Source of the DNA: 66-474 sp051962095
GTDB taxonomy: Bacteria > Pseudomonadota > Gammaproteobacteria > Xanthomonadales > Rhodanobacteraceae
Length of the DNA: 48,216 nucleotides
Assembly: GCA_051962095.1 (NCBI GenBank)
Contig: JBQCCP010000022.1
Span: forward strand, 1 to 48,216
Direction: 5' to 3'
Shown here: in pieces, positions 32,552-40,935 of the stretch
Position numbering within the stretch: position 1 is the stretch's first letter
How the letters are laid out: each line of letters begins with the position of its first letter
Made by a program: the position numbers and the translations under genes
Notes under the pieces: model-generated
What the model was told of the DNA's origin: nothing
What the model saw: only the letters and a program-made list of their open reading frames with translations
The model's database searches: none

Positions 32552-35476
32552 TCAAAGCTTGATGTTCAAGCGCGCAAAGTATGTGCGGCCAAACCAGTCG
32601 TATTGCGAAGCTGCAAGCGCTGTATTGCCTGCCAGGTTCTCTGTACCGATCGTGCCGGATACCGGGGGCGGCGTCCGATCCGTCAGGTTGCGTACGCCGA
32701 AAGTGATGTTCAACTTGTCGGCGTAATTGTAGCTCGCGGACACGCTGTGCCTGAGCTGCCCACCCATCCTGATCACCTCGGTGGTATCGGCCAGACCGAG
32801 ATAAGTGAAGACGGGATCTTCGAACCTCCAATCGGAGGAGGCGCTGGTGTAGAAGCCCTGCCAATTGTAGGTCCAGTCGCCACGCTTGAGGCTCGCGTTC
32901 ATGATGCCAACCCAATGCGGGTTACCAATAGAACCCGTGAAGTTGTTCATGCCGAATCCGCTGGCTTCGGAGCTGCTGAACACCTGCTGGATGTGCTGCA
33001 TCGTGTACGTGAACTCCGCGTCCAGCGAAAGCTTGCCGAACGAGAAGTCCTGGACGTAGTTCATCTGCAGGTCATAGCCACGATCGCGCTCCTGGTTGAC
33101 GTTGACGTAGGTGGCATGGACCTGGGTGATGTTGTAAGGATTCGTTCCCGTGCCCGGATTGCGCTCGAACATGCTGCAGAAATCGTTCGGGTACACCGGT
33201 TTGTTATAGCAGGACCTGACGATGCTGCCACCGCTGAGCGAGGCGATTTCGCCGCGGATGTGATAGTCGAAGTAATCCACTGCCACGTTGAGGTTGGCGA
33301 ACGTCGGAGACCAGACGAAGCCCAGCGACTTCGCGCGGGAGGTTTCGGGCTTCAGGAAGCCCTTGCCGCCACCTTGGGAAACCTCCGCCGTCGGGCCGTT
33401 CCCGGTATAGGTCCCGGGAATGCCCGCCGCCGCGCAGTTCTTCTGGATGAACTGGTTGGAGCTTTCCGCCCAATTGATGCATGGATCGATTGATAGTTGC
33501 GACACGAACCCGGTCTGGTTGGCCAGATACAGTTCGTACAACGCCGGCGCGCGATACGAGGTACCAATGGTGCCGCGGATGCGGAATGTCGGGATCGGCT
33601 GCCAGTTGAGGCCGTATTTCCAGACATTGGCCGAACTGCCTACCGAACCATATTTGAATTCGCGACCGGAAAGGTCGACGTTCAAAGACTCAACGCCCGG
33701 GAGGCCCTTGAGGATCGGAATGCCGACCTCGCCGAACACTTCCGTGACATGATCGGAACCTTTTGTCTCGCCCGCGCCGGTGAGTCCCCACGACGCCGGC
33801 GGCGGCCGGTCATCGATCGACATGTGCCGGTAATCGGCACCAAAAGCGGCACTGATGGGGCCGGCAGGCAATTCGAACAGGTTGCCGTTGATCACGGCGT
33901 TGAGATCCTGCTGCTTGTACAGGGTTTTGCCCGTCAGGTATTCACCAATCGCGTTGTACAGCTCGCGAACCTTCGACCCATCCAGGAAACCTGGATCGAA
34001 GTAGTTGACCAAGCTTCTTCCGGTGATTTCATTGAGCGGATTGTTCCAGTCCCCGCTCTTCTCGGCGCTGATCGCTTGCCAGCTGTAGCTGCCATCCGAT
34101 CTGGTGTAGCTGCCATTGACAGCCCACGACCAACTGCTGTTTCCGAAGGCGCCTGACAATCCGCTACGCAGATATTGGTAATTCACCGTGATCTTTTGGT
34201 TGAACGGGAAAAGCATTACGGGCTCGAACCCACTCTGCTTCGTACCGGCACCGCCGTAGAAGCTCGAGTCGGCAGTCGACCAACCATTGTCATTGAAAAC
34301 TATGGGAAAGAACTGCCGCCAGTCGTCGTGATTGGTCGTGCGGCGATTAAGGATCAGCTGGGTATCCCAGTCCACGCTTCCGAAATTGAAGCTGCTGGCC
34401 AGGTAAGCCGTGCCCGTCTGGTTTCTATCGATCGCATAGGCTTCCCCGTAAGCCGGGAAGTTGGTGACTTGATCGTTGAATGGCGTGGGGCTCTGCGCGT
34501 AGGTGGTCCGCTGCGATTTGTGGTATCCGGGAACAGGGCTGTTGGGGCCGGTGCTGCCGTCCTTCGTCGGTACATAGCGAACACCACTGAAAGGATCGAT
34601 GACGGTCTGAATCAGCAAGTTGTTGCAGCCCGCGAGATTGGTTCCTTCCAGGATTGAATGGTCCGGACGATCCACACGCTGGCCATTGGGTCCGTAGACC
34701 ATATCGCGCGGGCAGTCGAGAAAGTCCCGTTGTCCGATCTTGAGGGCTTCCTGGCGATCGATTTCGGCAGCGAACGTGATGTTGCCCTTGTTGAAGTTCC
34801 AGCCGGTGCCGAGCGACGCCGAATACTGCTCGCCACCACCGTGCTCCGGCGCGGAGACGAAGAAATCCATCTCGGTGTGGTCCAGCCGCTTCTTGGTAAT
34901 GAGATTGACCACGCCGGCAATGGCGTCGGAACCATAGATGGAAGACGAACCGTCCTTGACGATTTCGATGCGCTGGATGATCGCTCGAGGGATGACGTTC
35001 AGGTCGAAGTTGTTGACCTGGCCGCGTGTACCCGCCGGCCCGGGCCTCTGACCATCAAGCAGAACCAGCGTGCGCTGAGCACCCAAACCGCGAAGGTCCA
35101 CCGGCTGGATGCCGGTACCACCTTCGATCACGAAACCGCCGAACTGACCGTTGATCTGCGTGGAGCCTGCAGCGGCTGCCGTCGTTTGCACAAAATTGGT
35201 GACATTGAACTGACCAGCTGCCATGTCTGCCTGGATCGGGACGACCTGTACGGGCGATGTCGTCTCGTACTCCGGGCGTTTCAGCAGAGAACCCGAAACG
35301 GTGACCGCTTCCAGTGTCTTCGGCTCTTGCTTGGTCTTTTCCTGCTGCGCGCCGTTGGATTGGGCAGTGGACTGGTCCTGCGACGGTTGCGGCGCAGTGG
35401 TGTCCTGTTGAGCGTACGCCGCGCCAGCCACGAATAGGCTGGCACAGATGGCGGATGCCAGAAGCTTGCGATTCAT
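32552..35476 (-). CDS. TonB-dependent outer-membrane receptor
   Basis: A 974-residue outer-membrane transporter. The start at ATG 35476 (MNRKLLASAICASLFVAGAA, then YAQQ) gives a good signal peptide and has GGGGAG upstream. A Gln/Thr/Ser-rich linker (residues 22-48) leads to LEAVTVSGSLLKRPE, the plug domain with DGSSSIYGSDAIAGVVNLIT, and a large beta-barrel ending in YDWFGRTYFARLNIKL. The type is common in Lysobacterales and imports a ligand (peptide, sugar or siderophore) using TonB energy. The S9 peptidase next door suggests peptide uptake and breakdown, but this is inference. An independent terminator follows. Confidence 0.95.
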   Translation of the reverse strand: MNRKLLASAICASLFVAGAAYAQQDTTAPQPSQDQSTAQSNGAQQEKTKQEPKTLEAVTVSGSLLKRPEYETTSPVQVVPIQADMAAGQFNVTNFVQTTAAAAGSTQINGQFGGFVIEGGTGIQPVDLRGLGAQRTLVLLDGQRPGPAGTRGQVNNFDLNVIPRAIIQRIEIVKDGSSSIYGSDAIAGVVNLITKKRLDHTEMDFFVSAPEHGGGEQYSASLGTGWNFNKGNITFAAEIDRQEALKIGQRDFLDCPRDMVYGPNGQRVDRPDHSILEGTNLAGCNNLLIQTVIDPFSGVRYVPTKDGSTGPNSPVPGYHKSQRTTYAQSPTPFNDQVTNFPAYGEAYAIDRNQTGTAYLASSFNFGSVDWDTQLILNRRTTNHDDWRQFFPIVFNDNGWSTADSSFYGGAGTKQSGFEPVMLFPFNQKITVNYQYLRSGLSGAFGNSSWSWAVNGSYTRSDGSYSWQAISAEKSGDWNNPLNEITGRSLVNYFDPGFLDGSKVRELYNAIGEYLTGKTLYKQQDLNAVINGNLFELPAGPISAAFGADYRHMSIDDRPPPASWGLTGAGETKGSDHVTEVFGEVGIPILKGLPGVESLNVDLSGREFKYGSVGSSANVWKYGLNWQPIPTFRIRGTIGTSYRAPALYELYLANQTGFVSQLSIDPCINWAESSNQFIQKNCAAAGIPGTYTGNGPTAEVSQGGGKGFLKPETSRAKSLGFVWSPTFANLNVAVDYFDYHIRGEIASLSGGSIVRSCYNKPVYPNDFCSMFERNPGTGTNPYNITQVHATYVNVNQERDRGYDLQMNYVQDFSFGKLSLDAEFTYTMQHIQQVFSSSEASGFGMNNFTGSIGNPHWVGIMNASLKRGDWTYNWQGFYTSASSDWRFEDPVFTYLGLADTTEVIRMGGQLRHSVSASYNYADKLNITFGVRNLTDRTPPPVSGTIGTENLAGNTALAASQYDWFGRTYFARLNIKL

Positions 35477-35893
35477 CAGGAGTACTCCCCGTAGTGCTGT
35501 TGATCTGTAGGTTGACCTGACGTCCGGCATTCTCTCATCGAGAAAGACGGGCGAAAGTTTAGTTGTCCGCTAACTGATTGATTCCACGACACAGTGAAGC
35601 GCTTGGTTAATGCGACATTCACATTGACGGCAAATTAACACACCTGCGATCGTTGTGAAAGCCACGCGAATGGTTGCATTGTGTCAAATAAACTAGTCTC
35701 GACGACGAGCCTTCGCCGAACGCGTCCGCAGCGTCACGCCCCGGCGACATCCCCGCACCCGAGGTGAACGCCCTTGCACGACAGCTTTCGTTGGAGGGCG
35801 CTCCGCGCTAACATGAAAGTTCTGGCCCGTATCCGTGCGCGGCCGCGGCGCGCCTCATCGGCGCGAGCCGATTCACCACGAGGAATTCCCCCC
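35477..35893. other. AT-richer divergent intergenic region
   Basis: This 417-bp region separates the receptor gene from the YbaY-like lipoprotein gene. Bases 35555-35700 are clearly richer in A+T than their surroundings and must carry the receptor promoter; a TAAACT hexamer lies at 35561-35556 (minus), about 80 nt before the start. No coding sequence, RNA fold or operator could be assigned with confidence. Confidence 0.45.
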
Positions 35894-36757
35894 ATGCGAA
35901 AGCTTGTTGTTGCGTCGTTGCTGGTTGCGCCACTGCTGTTGGCCGGCTGCGGCGGGTCCAATGAATCCGGCGGCGCTTCGTCCACCGCGACCTCATCGCC
36001 TTCTTCGGCGGGCATGCCCGCGTCCGCGGCAACCGCGGTGATCGGCACCGTCACGGTCGAGAATCCACCTACCGCGATCACGCCGGACGCCAAGCTGGAA
36101 CTGTCCCTGGTGGATGTCACCCAGCAGCCGAGCGTCACGGTGAACAAGCAGGACTTCAGCCCGCCGAAGTTCCCGCAGGCCTTTCGCATCCCGTTCTCGT
36201 CGTCGGCAATCAATCCGAACGACCTGTACGTGCTGCAGGCCACCATGCAGGACAACGGCCGCACCTACTCGACCAAGTTGCAGCAGCCGGTGCTGACGCA
36301 TGGACAATCGGCCAACGTGAACCTGGCGTTGGTGGCCGAACCGACGGCGGCGGAAAAGATGCTGGCCGATTTCGAGAACGCCAAGCGCCAGACCGGCGGC
36401 ATGAAGGTGAAGTCCGGCACCTCCAGCAAGATCGGCGAATCACACAGCTGGCAGGTCTTCAGCGACATCCATGGCGTCGAGTTCATCATTGAGCAGGTGA
36501 ACCTGGCCGACAAGGGTTTCACCAAGACCCAGTACGCCTACCGCAATGGCCTGCCGTGGGTGGTCGTGCAGGAACAGATGCCCAAACCCGATGCGCCGGT
36601 AACTTCGACGGCAAAGATCGGCTGGGATGACAACGGCGTGCTGGTATTGAACCAGCAGGTCAGCGGCGGCAAGACCGACAAGGTTTCCGACGACGAGGCC
36701 AAGTCGCTGCACAAGCAGGCCGAAGCGGAATACAAGAAGTTCGCGAAGGAACACTGA
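35894..36757 (+). CDS. YbaY/YscW-domain lipoprotein
   Basis: A 287-residue lipoprotein: MRKLVVASLLVAPLLLAGC has a lipobox L-A-G-C (Cys19), followed by a Ser/Gly/Ala-rich linker. Residues about 48-150 (VIGTVTVENPPTAITPDAKL...ELSLVDVT...INPNDLYVLQATM...) match the YbaY-like beta-sandwich, which also occurs in YscW pilotins. The C-terminal 130 residues are unrecognised; they include a DIHGVEFIIEQVNLADKG segment and a Lys/Glu-rich tail. ATG 35894 is chosen for the signal peptide and an upstream GAGGA. The exact role is unknown. A bidirectional terminator follows. Confidence 0.83.
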   Translation: MRKLVVASLLVAPLLLAGCGGSNESGGASSTATSSPSSAGMPASAATAVIGTVTVENPPTAITPDAKLELSLVDVTQQPSVTVNKQDFSPPKFPQAFRIPFSSSAINPNDLYVLQATMQDNGRTYSTKLQQPVLTHGQSANVNLALVAEPTAAEKMLADFENAKRQTGGMKVKSGTSSKIGESHSWQVFSDIHGVEFIIEQVNLADKGFTKTQYAYRNGLPWVVVQEQMPKPDAPVTSTAKIGWDDNGVLVLNQQVSGGKTDKVSDDEAKSLHKQAEAEYKKFAKEH

Positions 36758-36775
36758 GCCTTTCGCTTCGTCCAT

Positions 36776-36809
36776 AAAAAAGCCGCGGTCGTGAGACGCG
36801 CGGCTTTTT
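36776..36809. terminator. Bidirectional rho-independent terminator
   Basis: An A-run (36776-36781), GCCGCG (36782-36787), an 11-nt loop, CGCGGC (36799-36804) and a T-run (36805-36809) form a symmetric stem that can end both the plus-strand YbaY-like gene and the minus-strand autotransporter gene. Confidence 0.9.
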
Positions 36810-36826
36810 GTTTTGCGACAACGGGC

Positions 36827-38899
36827 TCAGAACCGGAACTTGGCGCCGATGTTGAGGCTGTTGACGCGCTGGCTGGAATCCGAGAAGCGGCCGTCGTAGC
36901 CGATCCATCCCGAGAAACTGGGCGTGAAGTCGGCTGCAAGACCGACGCCTGCGCTGCCCCAGTTCCTGTCAGGAGCGAAGCCGGGCAGTGCGAACGTACC
37001 GGGCATGCTGACCAGGCCCGCCGTGACGTCGCGCGGATCGGCGTCGCTGTCGTGGTTCCACGCCACCCGGGCGTACGGATGCAGAAGCGCGCTGCCCGCC
37101 TGCAGGTTCGCGCTCACCTGCCAGCCCAGCGTGCCGACCAGCGAATGGCGGTCCTGCTTGCCGAAGGTCATTGCGGTGGCGTCGTTGCCATTTTCACTGT
37201 AGCCATTCACCTGGACATGCTGCCAGGTGATGTCCGCATACGGGCCGGTGCGCCAGTTGCCGAAGTCGACCCACCAGCCGCCGGTCAACGCGAACGCCAC
37301 GTGCGAACCCGACGTGTCGCCGTCTTCGTAGCGGACGGCCGGACCGATCGGGATGTTGCGATGCACGTTACTGTAACCCAGGTGCCCGAAGCTGCCGATC
37401 GCACCGACATACGCATCCTGCCAGCCCCACATCACGTAACCGGTAGCCAGGAGATCCTGCAGCTTGAAGCCGCCGGCGTTGCCCGCGAAGTCGTCCTTCT
37501 GCTGGCCAATGGTGAAAGCCATGCCGGCGGTGAGCGCATCGGACGGATGGATGTCCGCGCCGACGCTGAGCGTGTTGACGTCGTTGCTGCTCTTGGGTGA
37601 ATTCACCTGCGCATCCAGACGCTGGCGCGCGTAATCGTAATTCGCCCACAACCGCAAACCATTGCCGGGCGCGCCCGCGAGACTGGCGTTGGCCTGGTCG
37701 AGTACCGAGCGGTTGAGGCTCTGGTTGATCTGCAGCGGCGCCTCGCCCAGCAGCGACATTTCGCCCGGCGCGGTGATGATCGACTCGACGTATTGCGCCA
37801 GCATCGCGTGGGTGGCGGTGGTGGGATGCACGCCGTCAGCGAACACATAGGTGTTCTGGGTCCCGGGTTGGTAGGTGCTCGTCGCGCCCGGCGTGCCGGG
37901 CGGCAGGCATCCGAATGAACTGCCGGTGCAGGCCGGCGCGGTGGTGTTGGTGAACCCGTAGCGGCCCGGATCGGAAATCAGTTCGGTCAACATCGCAAAG
38001 GTGTTGACCGGAATGATGTTGACGCCGGCATCCGCCAGCCCCGCATTCAATGCGCTGTTGTAGGTAATCGACAGGCCGGTCAACTGGCCGGCCGCAGTGG
38101 CACCCTGCGCCAGCGCGGAAGGCGTGAGGCCGATGTTGGGCAAATTGAACACCATCACGTAGCGCGCCCCGGCCTGGCGAAGCTGCCCGATCATGCCGAG
38201 TTCGGTGGTCGCGGCCTGCTGCAGGTATGCCTGGATCTGGGCCTGGTCCATCAACGAGGATACGCCGGCGCCTGCGGTCACCTGCGCCACAACCTGCTGC
38301 GTCACGATGGGCGTGATCTGCGCGGTGAACGCGGCAATCGCGGCGGGGTTGTTGGGGATCATGTTGTTGGCGATGGCTGATTGCACCTGGGCCGCGATGT
38401 TCTGCTGGATCAGTTGCTGCGCGGTCGCTGCCGCCGCGCCGGATGTCGCCGCGTAGAACACGTCGTTGGCGCCACCCCAAATCGCGTACAGTGCATTCGG
38501 ATCGGCCTTGTTGCCCGTCGCTTGCAGATACATGCCGAGCTGCGCCGGCAGAAGCGGCACGCTGGATGGCGTGCCCGGCGAATTGTTGAGGAGGCCCGCC
38601 CCGCCGAACGCGAAGTCGGTGCCGCCGGCCAGCGCAGGCGTCATCGGCACGCCAAGATAATCGGCAACGCTTTCGATGCCGGTCTGGCCCGGATTGGTGG
38701 TGAAGCGCACGATCTGCGGCAACTGCGAGGCCAGCGACAAATTGCCGTTGTCGCTCAGGCTGTCGCCGAACACCACCATCTGGTCGAACAAACCCGCGTG
38801 CGCGGACGGTTGTGCTGCAGGCGGCGCGGATTGCGCGAAGGCGGCGGAACTGGCGAGCGCCAGCGCCACGGCGCAGGCGAGGTGACGCGGACGGAACAT
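36827..38899 (-). CDS. GDSL-type esterase/lipase autotransporter
   Basis: A 690-residue type V-secreted surface esterase. After a signal peptide (ends ...SSAAFA) comes a GDSL hydrolase passenger with nucleophile motif FGDSLSDNGN (Ser47), block III WGGANDVFY and block V FADGVHPTTATHA, which holds the catalytic Asp and His. The last 280 residues form an autotransporter beta-barrel ending in a C-terminal aromatic residue (..NIGAKFRF). This is the EstA/ApeE layout, in which the esterase remains displayed on the outer membrane and hydrolyses esters or lipids. GGAG lies 8 nt before ATG 38899. Confidence 0.95.
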   Translation of the reverse strand: MFRPRHLACAVALALASSAAFAQSAPPAAQPSAHAGLFDQMVVFGDSLSDNGNLSLASQLPQIVRFTTNPGQTGIESVADYLGVPMTPALAGGTDFAFGGAGLLNNSPGTPSSVPLLPAQLGMYLQATGNKADPNALYAIWGGANDVFYAATSGAAAATAQQLIQQNIAAQVQSAIANNMIPNNPAAIAAFTAQITPIVTQQVVAQVTAGAGVSSLMDQAQIQAYLQQAATTELGMIGQLRQAGARYVMVFNLPNIGLTPSALAQGATAAGQLTGLSITYNSALNAGLADAGVNIIPVNTFAMLTELISDPGRYGFTNTTAPACTGSSFGCLPPGTPGATSTYQPGTQNTYVFADGVHPTTATHAMLAQYVESIITAPGEMSLLGEAPLQINQSLNRSVLDQANASLAGAPGNGLRLWANYDYARQRLDAQVNSPKSSNDVNTLSVGADIHPSDALTAGMAFTIGQQKDDFAGNAGGFKLQDLLATGYVMWGWQDAYVGAIGSFGHLGYSNVHRNIPIGPAVRYEDGDTSGSHVAFALTGGWWVDFGNWRTGPYADITWQHVQVNGYSENGNDATAMTFGKQDRHSLVGTLGWQVSANLQAGSALLHPYARVAWNHDSDADPRDVTAGLVSMPGTFALPGFAPDRNWGSAGVGLAADFTPSFSGWIGYDGRFSDSSQRVNSLNIGAKFRF

Positions 38900-39083
38900 G
38901 GGAAGCTCTCCGGGTGCCGAACGGCGGACGCGCCAAGCCTAATACAGACGTTTGTTTTGTTCCATCCGCGGGCGTATGGGTGACTTGCGCCACTACCGCG
39001 AATGCGACCGCCGCAACCAGCCCACGCAGCAGCAAGCTATGAATCGATGGGCCGCCAGGCTGCGCCGTCTAAATCCGGTGTGA

Positions 39084-39111
39084 TGCTCGCGCCGCTATAT
39101 CAGCGCGAGCA
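39084..39111. terminator. Inverted repeat after the TPR-sulfotransferase gene
   Basis: TGCTCGCGC (39084-39092) and GCGCGAGCA (39103-39111) form a perfect 9-bp stem with a 10-nt loop, 46 bp past the stop of the minus-strand sulfotransferase gene. No T-run follows, so it is only a possible transcript end. Confidence 0.4.
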
Positions 39112-39156
39112 CCGAGCGCGCGCACACGCCCTCAGCAACGCCACCCGCGGCTCTGG

Positions 39157-40761
39157 TCAAGCTGGCAATACGCCCAATTCCCGCAAACGTTGCCGCAAAC
39201 CGTCAAGTTTGGCTCCATAAAGCGCACTGCGGGCCGTATCGACTCGCAAAGGCTGTCGCACCTGCGCGGCGCTCGGCATACTCAACACAGCACGAGATGT
39301 CCTGTGGAACGCAAGACAGGCGGGGTCGAACGGCAGCCCACAAAAATCGAGCAACCGACGAGTCGTGGTATCCGGACCGGCGACCAAGGCCTCGTATTCA
39401 AGATCGAACACGCGGGTTGGGAACTTTTCGATCCAGAAACGCGTCAGCCGCAGGAAGTTGGCGCAGTAGTCGGCCATGTCGTCGAGATCGCAAGAAAATC
39501 CCGCAATTCCGGTGAAGTACTGACGGTAACAAGCGAGACACGTCTCCAGCGGATCACGCCTTACGATCACAACACGTGCCGCTGGCAACATCGTCAATGC
39601 CGCGCCCACCAGATACCAGTTGAGAAGATTTTTGTCGGTAAATCGCGGTTTGGCCCGCCGCCACCGGGCAGTGCGCGCGAGGTATTCGTTTCCAAGCCGC
39701 TGCCAGTCCTCTTTCGTTGCATCAGGTACCCAGGATGGAAAGGTCGATCCGCGACGTTGCGTCTCAGCCCCGATCACTTCCCGCAAATCATTGATCTCGT
39801 TGGCCCCCTCGATTTCGGGGTGCGAAGCCAGGATCTGCTCGACCAGCGTCGAACCAGAACGCGGAAGACTGACGATAAGGATGGCCTCACAGCCCAGTCC
39901 CGCATCCAGCGGCGATGGTGTCGCTGTATTCGCAAATATGTGCAAGATCGAGTCCACGCGTTCGCGCTCTCCCGCAGCATTTCCCTTCACCCGCTTTCGC
40001 TGCGAAGCTTTGACTAATCCGAACACCTCAAAAGCGTGCGCATAGTCGCCTTGGTTTTCCAACGCCTTCGCAAAGGCAGAGCCCAGCAGCTCACGATCGT
40101 GGTCGTGCAAATCTCCTCGCTCAAAAGCGTGCTGCAGACGTGCCGTGTCCTCGCCGTCAAAGCGAACGGTATTGAGGTTGGATAAGCCGAACCATGCTTC
40201 CGCATTGTCGGGGTCACGGCGCAGCGCTTCGCGAAATTCCGCTACCGCAACTTCGATGTCACCCAGGGTCGCGTTCGTTCGGGCCAACGCCAGCCGGGCC
40301 GGAAGGTGTGCAGGATCAAGCTCGAGGGTGCGCCGGAACGCCGCGACTCCCTCCTTCGTGTGCGCCTCCTTTTCAAGAGCCTTGCCGAGATTGAACCACG
40401 CGGAAGAGGATGCTGGTGCGATTTCACAAGCACGCCTCAGGTGAGTCAGAGATTCGGCAACCTCACCTTGCTCATACAAAGCGATACCGAGCCCAATGCA
40501 GAGGGCAAAATCTTCAGGCGATGCCGCAAGGGCCCGTCGAAAACATTCTATCGCCCTGAAATGATCGCCCCGGCGCTGGGCAGCGACCGCCAACATGCGG
40601 ATGGCATCCATATCATCAGGCGCCAATGCGAGCACGTTCATGAGCGATTGCTCGGCGGCATCAAATCGTTGTTGTTCCCATTCCCTGCGCGCCCTCGCCC
40701 ACAAGCGAGCAGCCACTGGCGAGAGTGGCATTGTGCGTCCGGTGTCTTCGTTGGCTGCCAT
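39157..40761 (-). CDS. Tetratricopeptide-repeat sulfotransferase family protein
   Basis: A 534-residue protein with two parts. Residues about 15-200 are consecutive TPR units (for example A-W-F-N-L-G-K-A-L-E, then FRRTLELDP). From about residue 290 there is a sulfotransferase domain: the PAPS 5'-phosphosulfate loop LIVSLPRSGSTLVEQIL (RSGST at 301-305) and a later VVIVRRDPLETCLACY segment typical of the 3'-phosphate-binding site. It would transfer sulfate from PAPS to an unknown acceptor, perhaps a protein or glycan held by the TPRs. The gene stands alone between the autotransporter and mnmG; composition is less GC-rich than mnmG. An internal ATG at 40731 is an alternative start. Confidence 0.92.
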   Translation of the reverse strand: MAANEDTGRTMPLSPVAARLWARARREWEQQRFDAAEQSLMNVLALAPDDMDAIRMLAVAAQRRGDHFRAIECFRRALAASPEDFALCIGLGIALYEQGEVAESLTHLRRACEIAPASSSAWFNLGKALEKEAHTKEGVAAFRRTLELDPAHLPARLALARTNATLGDIEVAVAEFREALRRDPDNAEAWFGLSNLNTVRFDGEDTARLQHAFERGDLHDHDRELLGSAFAKALENQGDYAHAFEVFGLVKASQRKRVKGNAAGERERVDSILHIFANTATPSPLDAGLGCEAILIVSLPRSGSTLVEQILASHPEIEGANEINDLREVIGAETQRRGSTFPSWVPDATKEDWQRLGNEYLARTARWRRAKPRFTDKNLLNWYLVGAALTMLPAARVVIVRRDPLETCLACYRQYFTGIAGFSCDLDDMADYCANFLRLTRFWIEKFPTRVFDLEYEALVAGPDTTTRRLLDFCGLPFDPACLAFHRTSRAVLSMPSAAQVRQPLRVDTARSALYGAKLDGLRQRLRELGVLPA

Positions 40762-40935
40762 ATCTCAACTGGTCGGCTTAGTGAACGCGATAGCTTAGGA
40801 CAGTCACGAAGCGACTGCAGAAAAATGTGCCATGCCGACAGGCGCGCACCTGGTGGTTGCACGGCGTGTCTTGCTCGACAGAGTCAGGGAAGAAACTAGA
40901 TCTTGGCCACAAACCGCGTCGACCTGCCACGTTGT

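Noticed and set aside
30265..35476. Lasso-peptide isopeptidase plus receptor pair
   Set aside because: The S9 peptidase next to a TonB-dependent receptor recalls lasso-peptide clusters, but no precursor, cyclase or leader peptidase gene is present, and the N-terminal sequence is not that of known isopeptidases.
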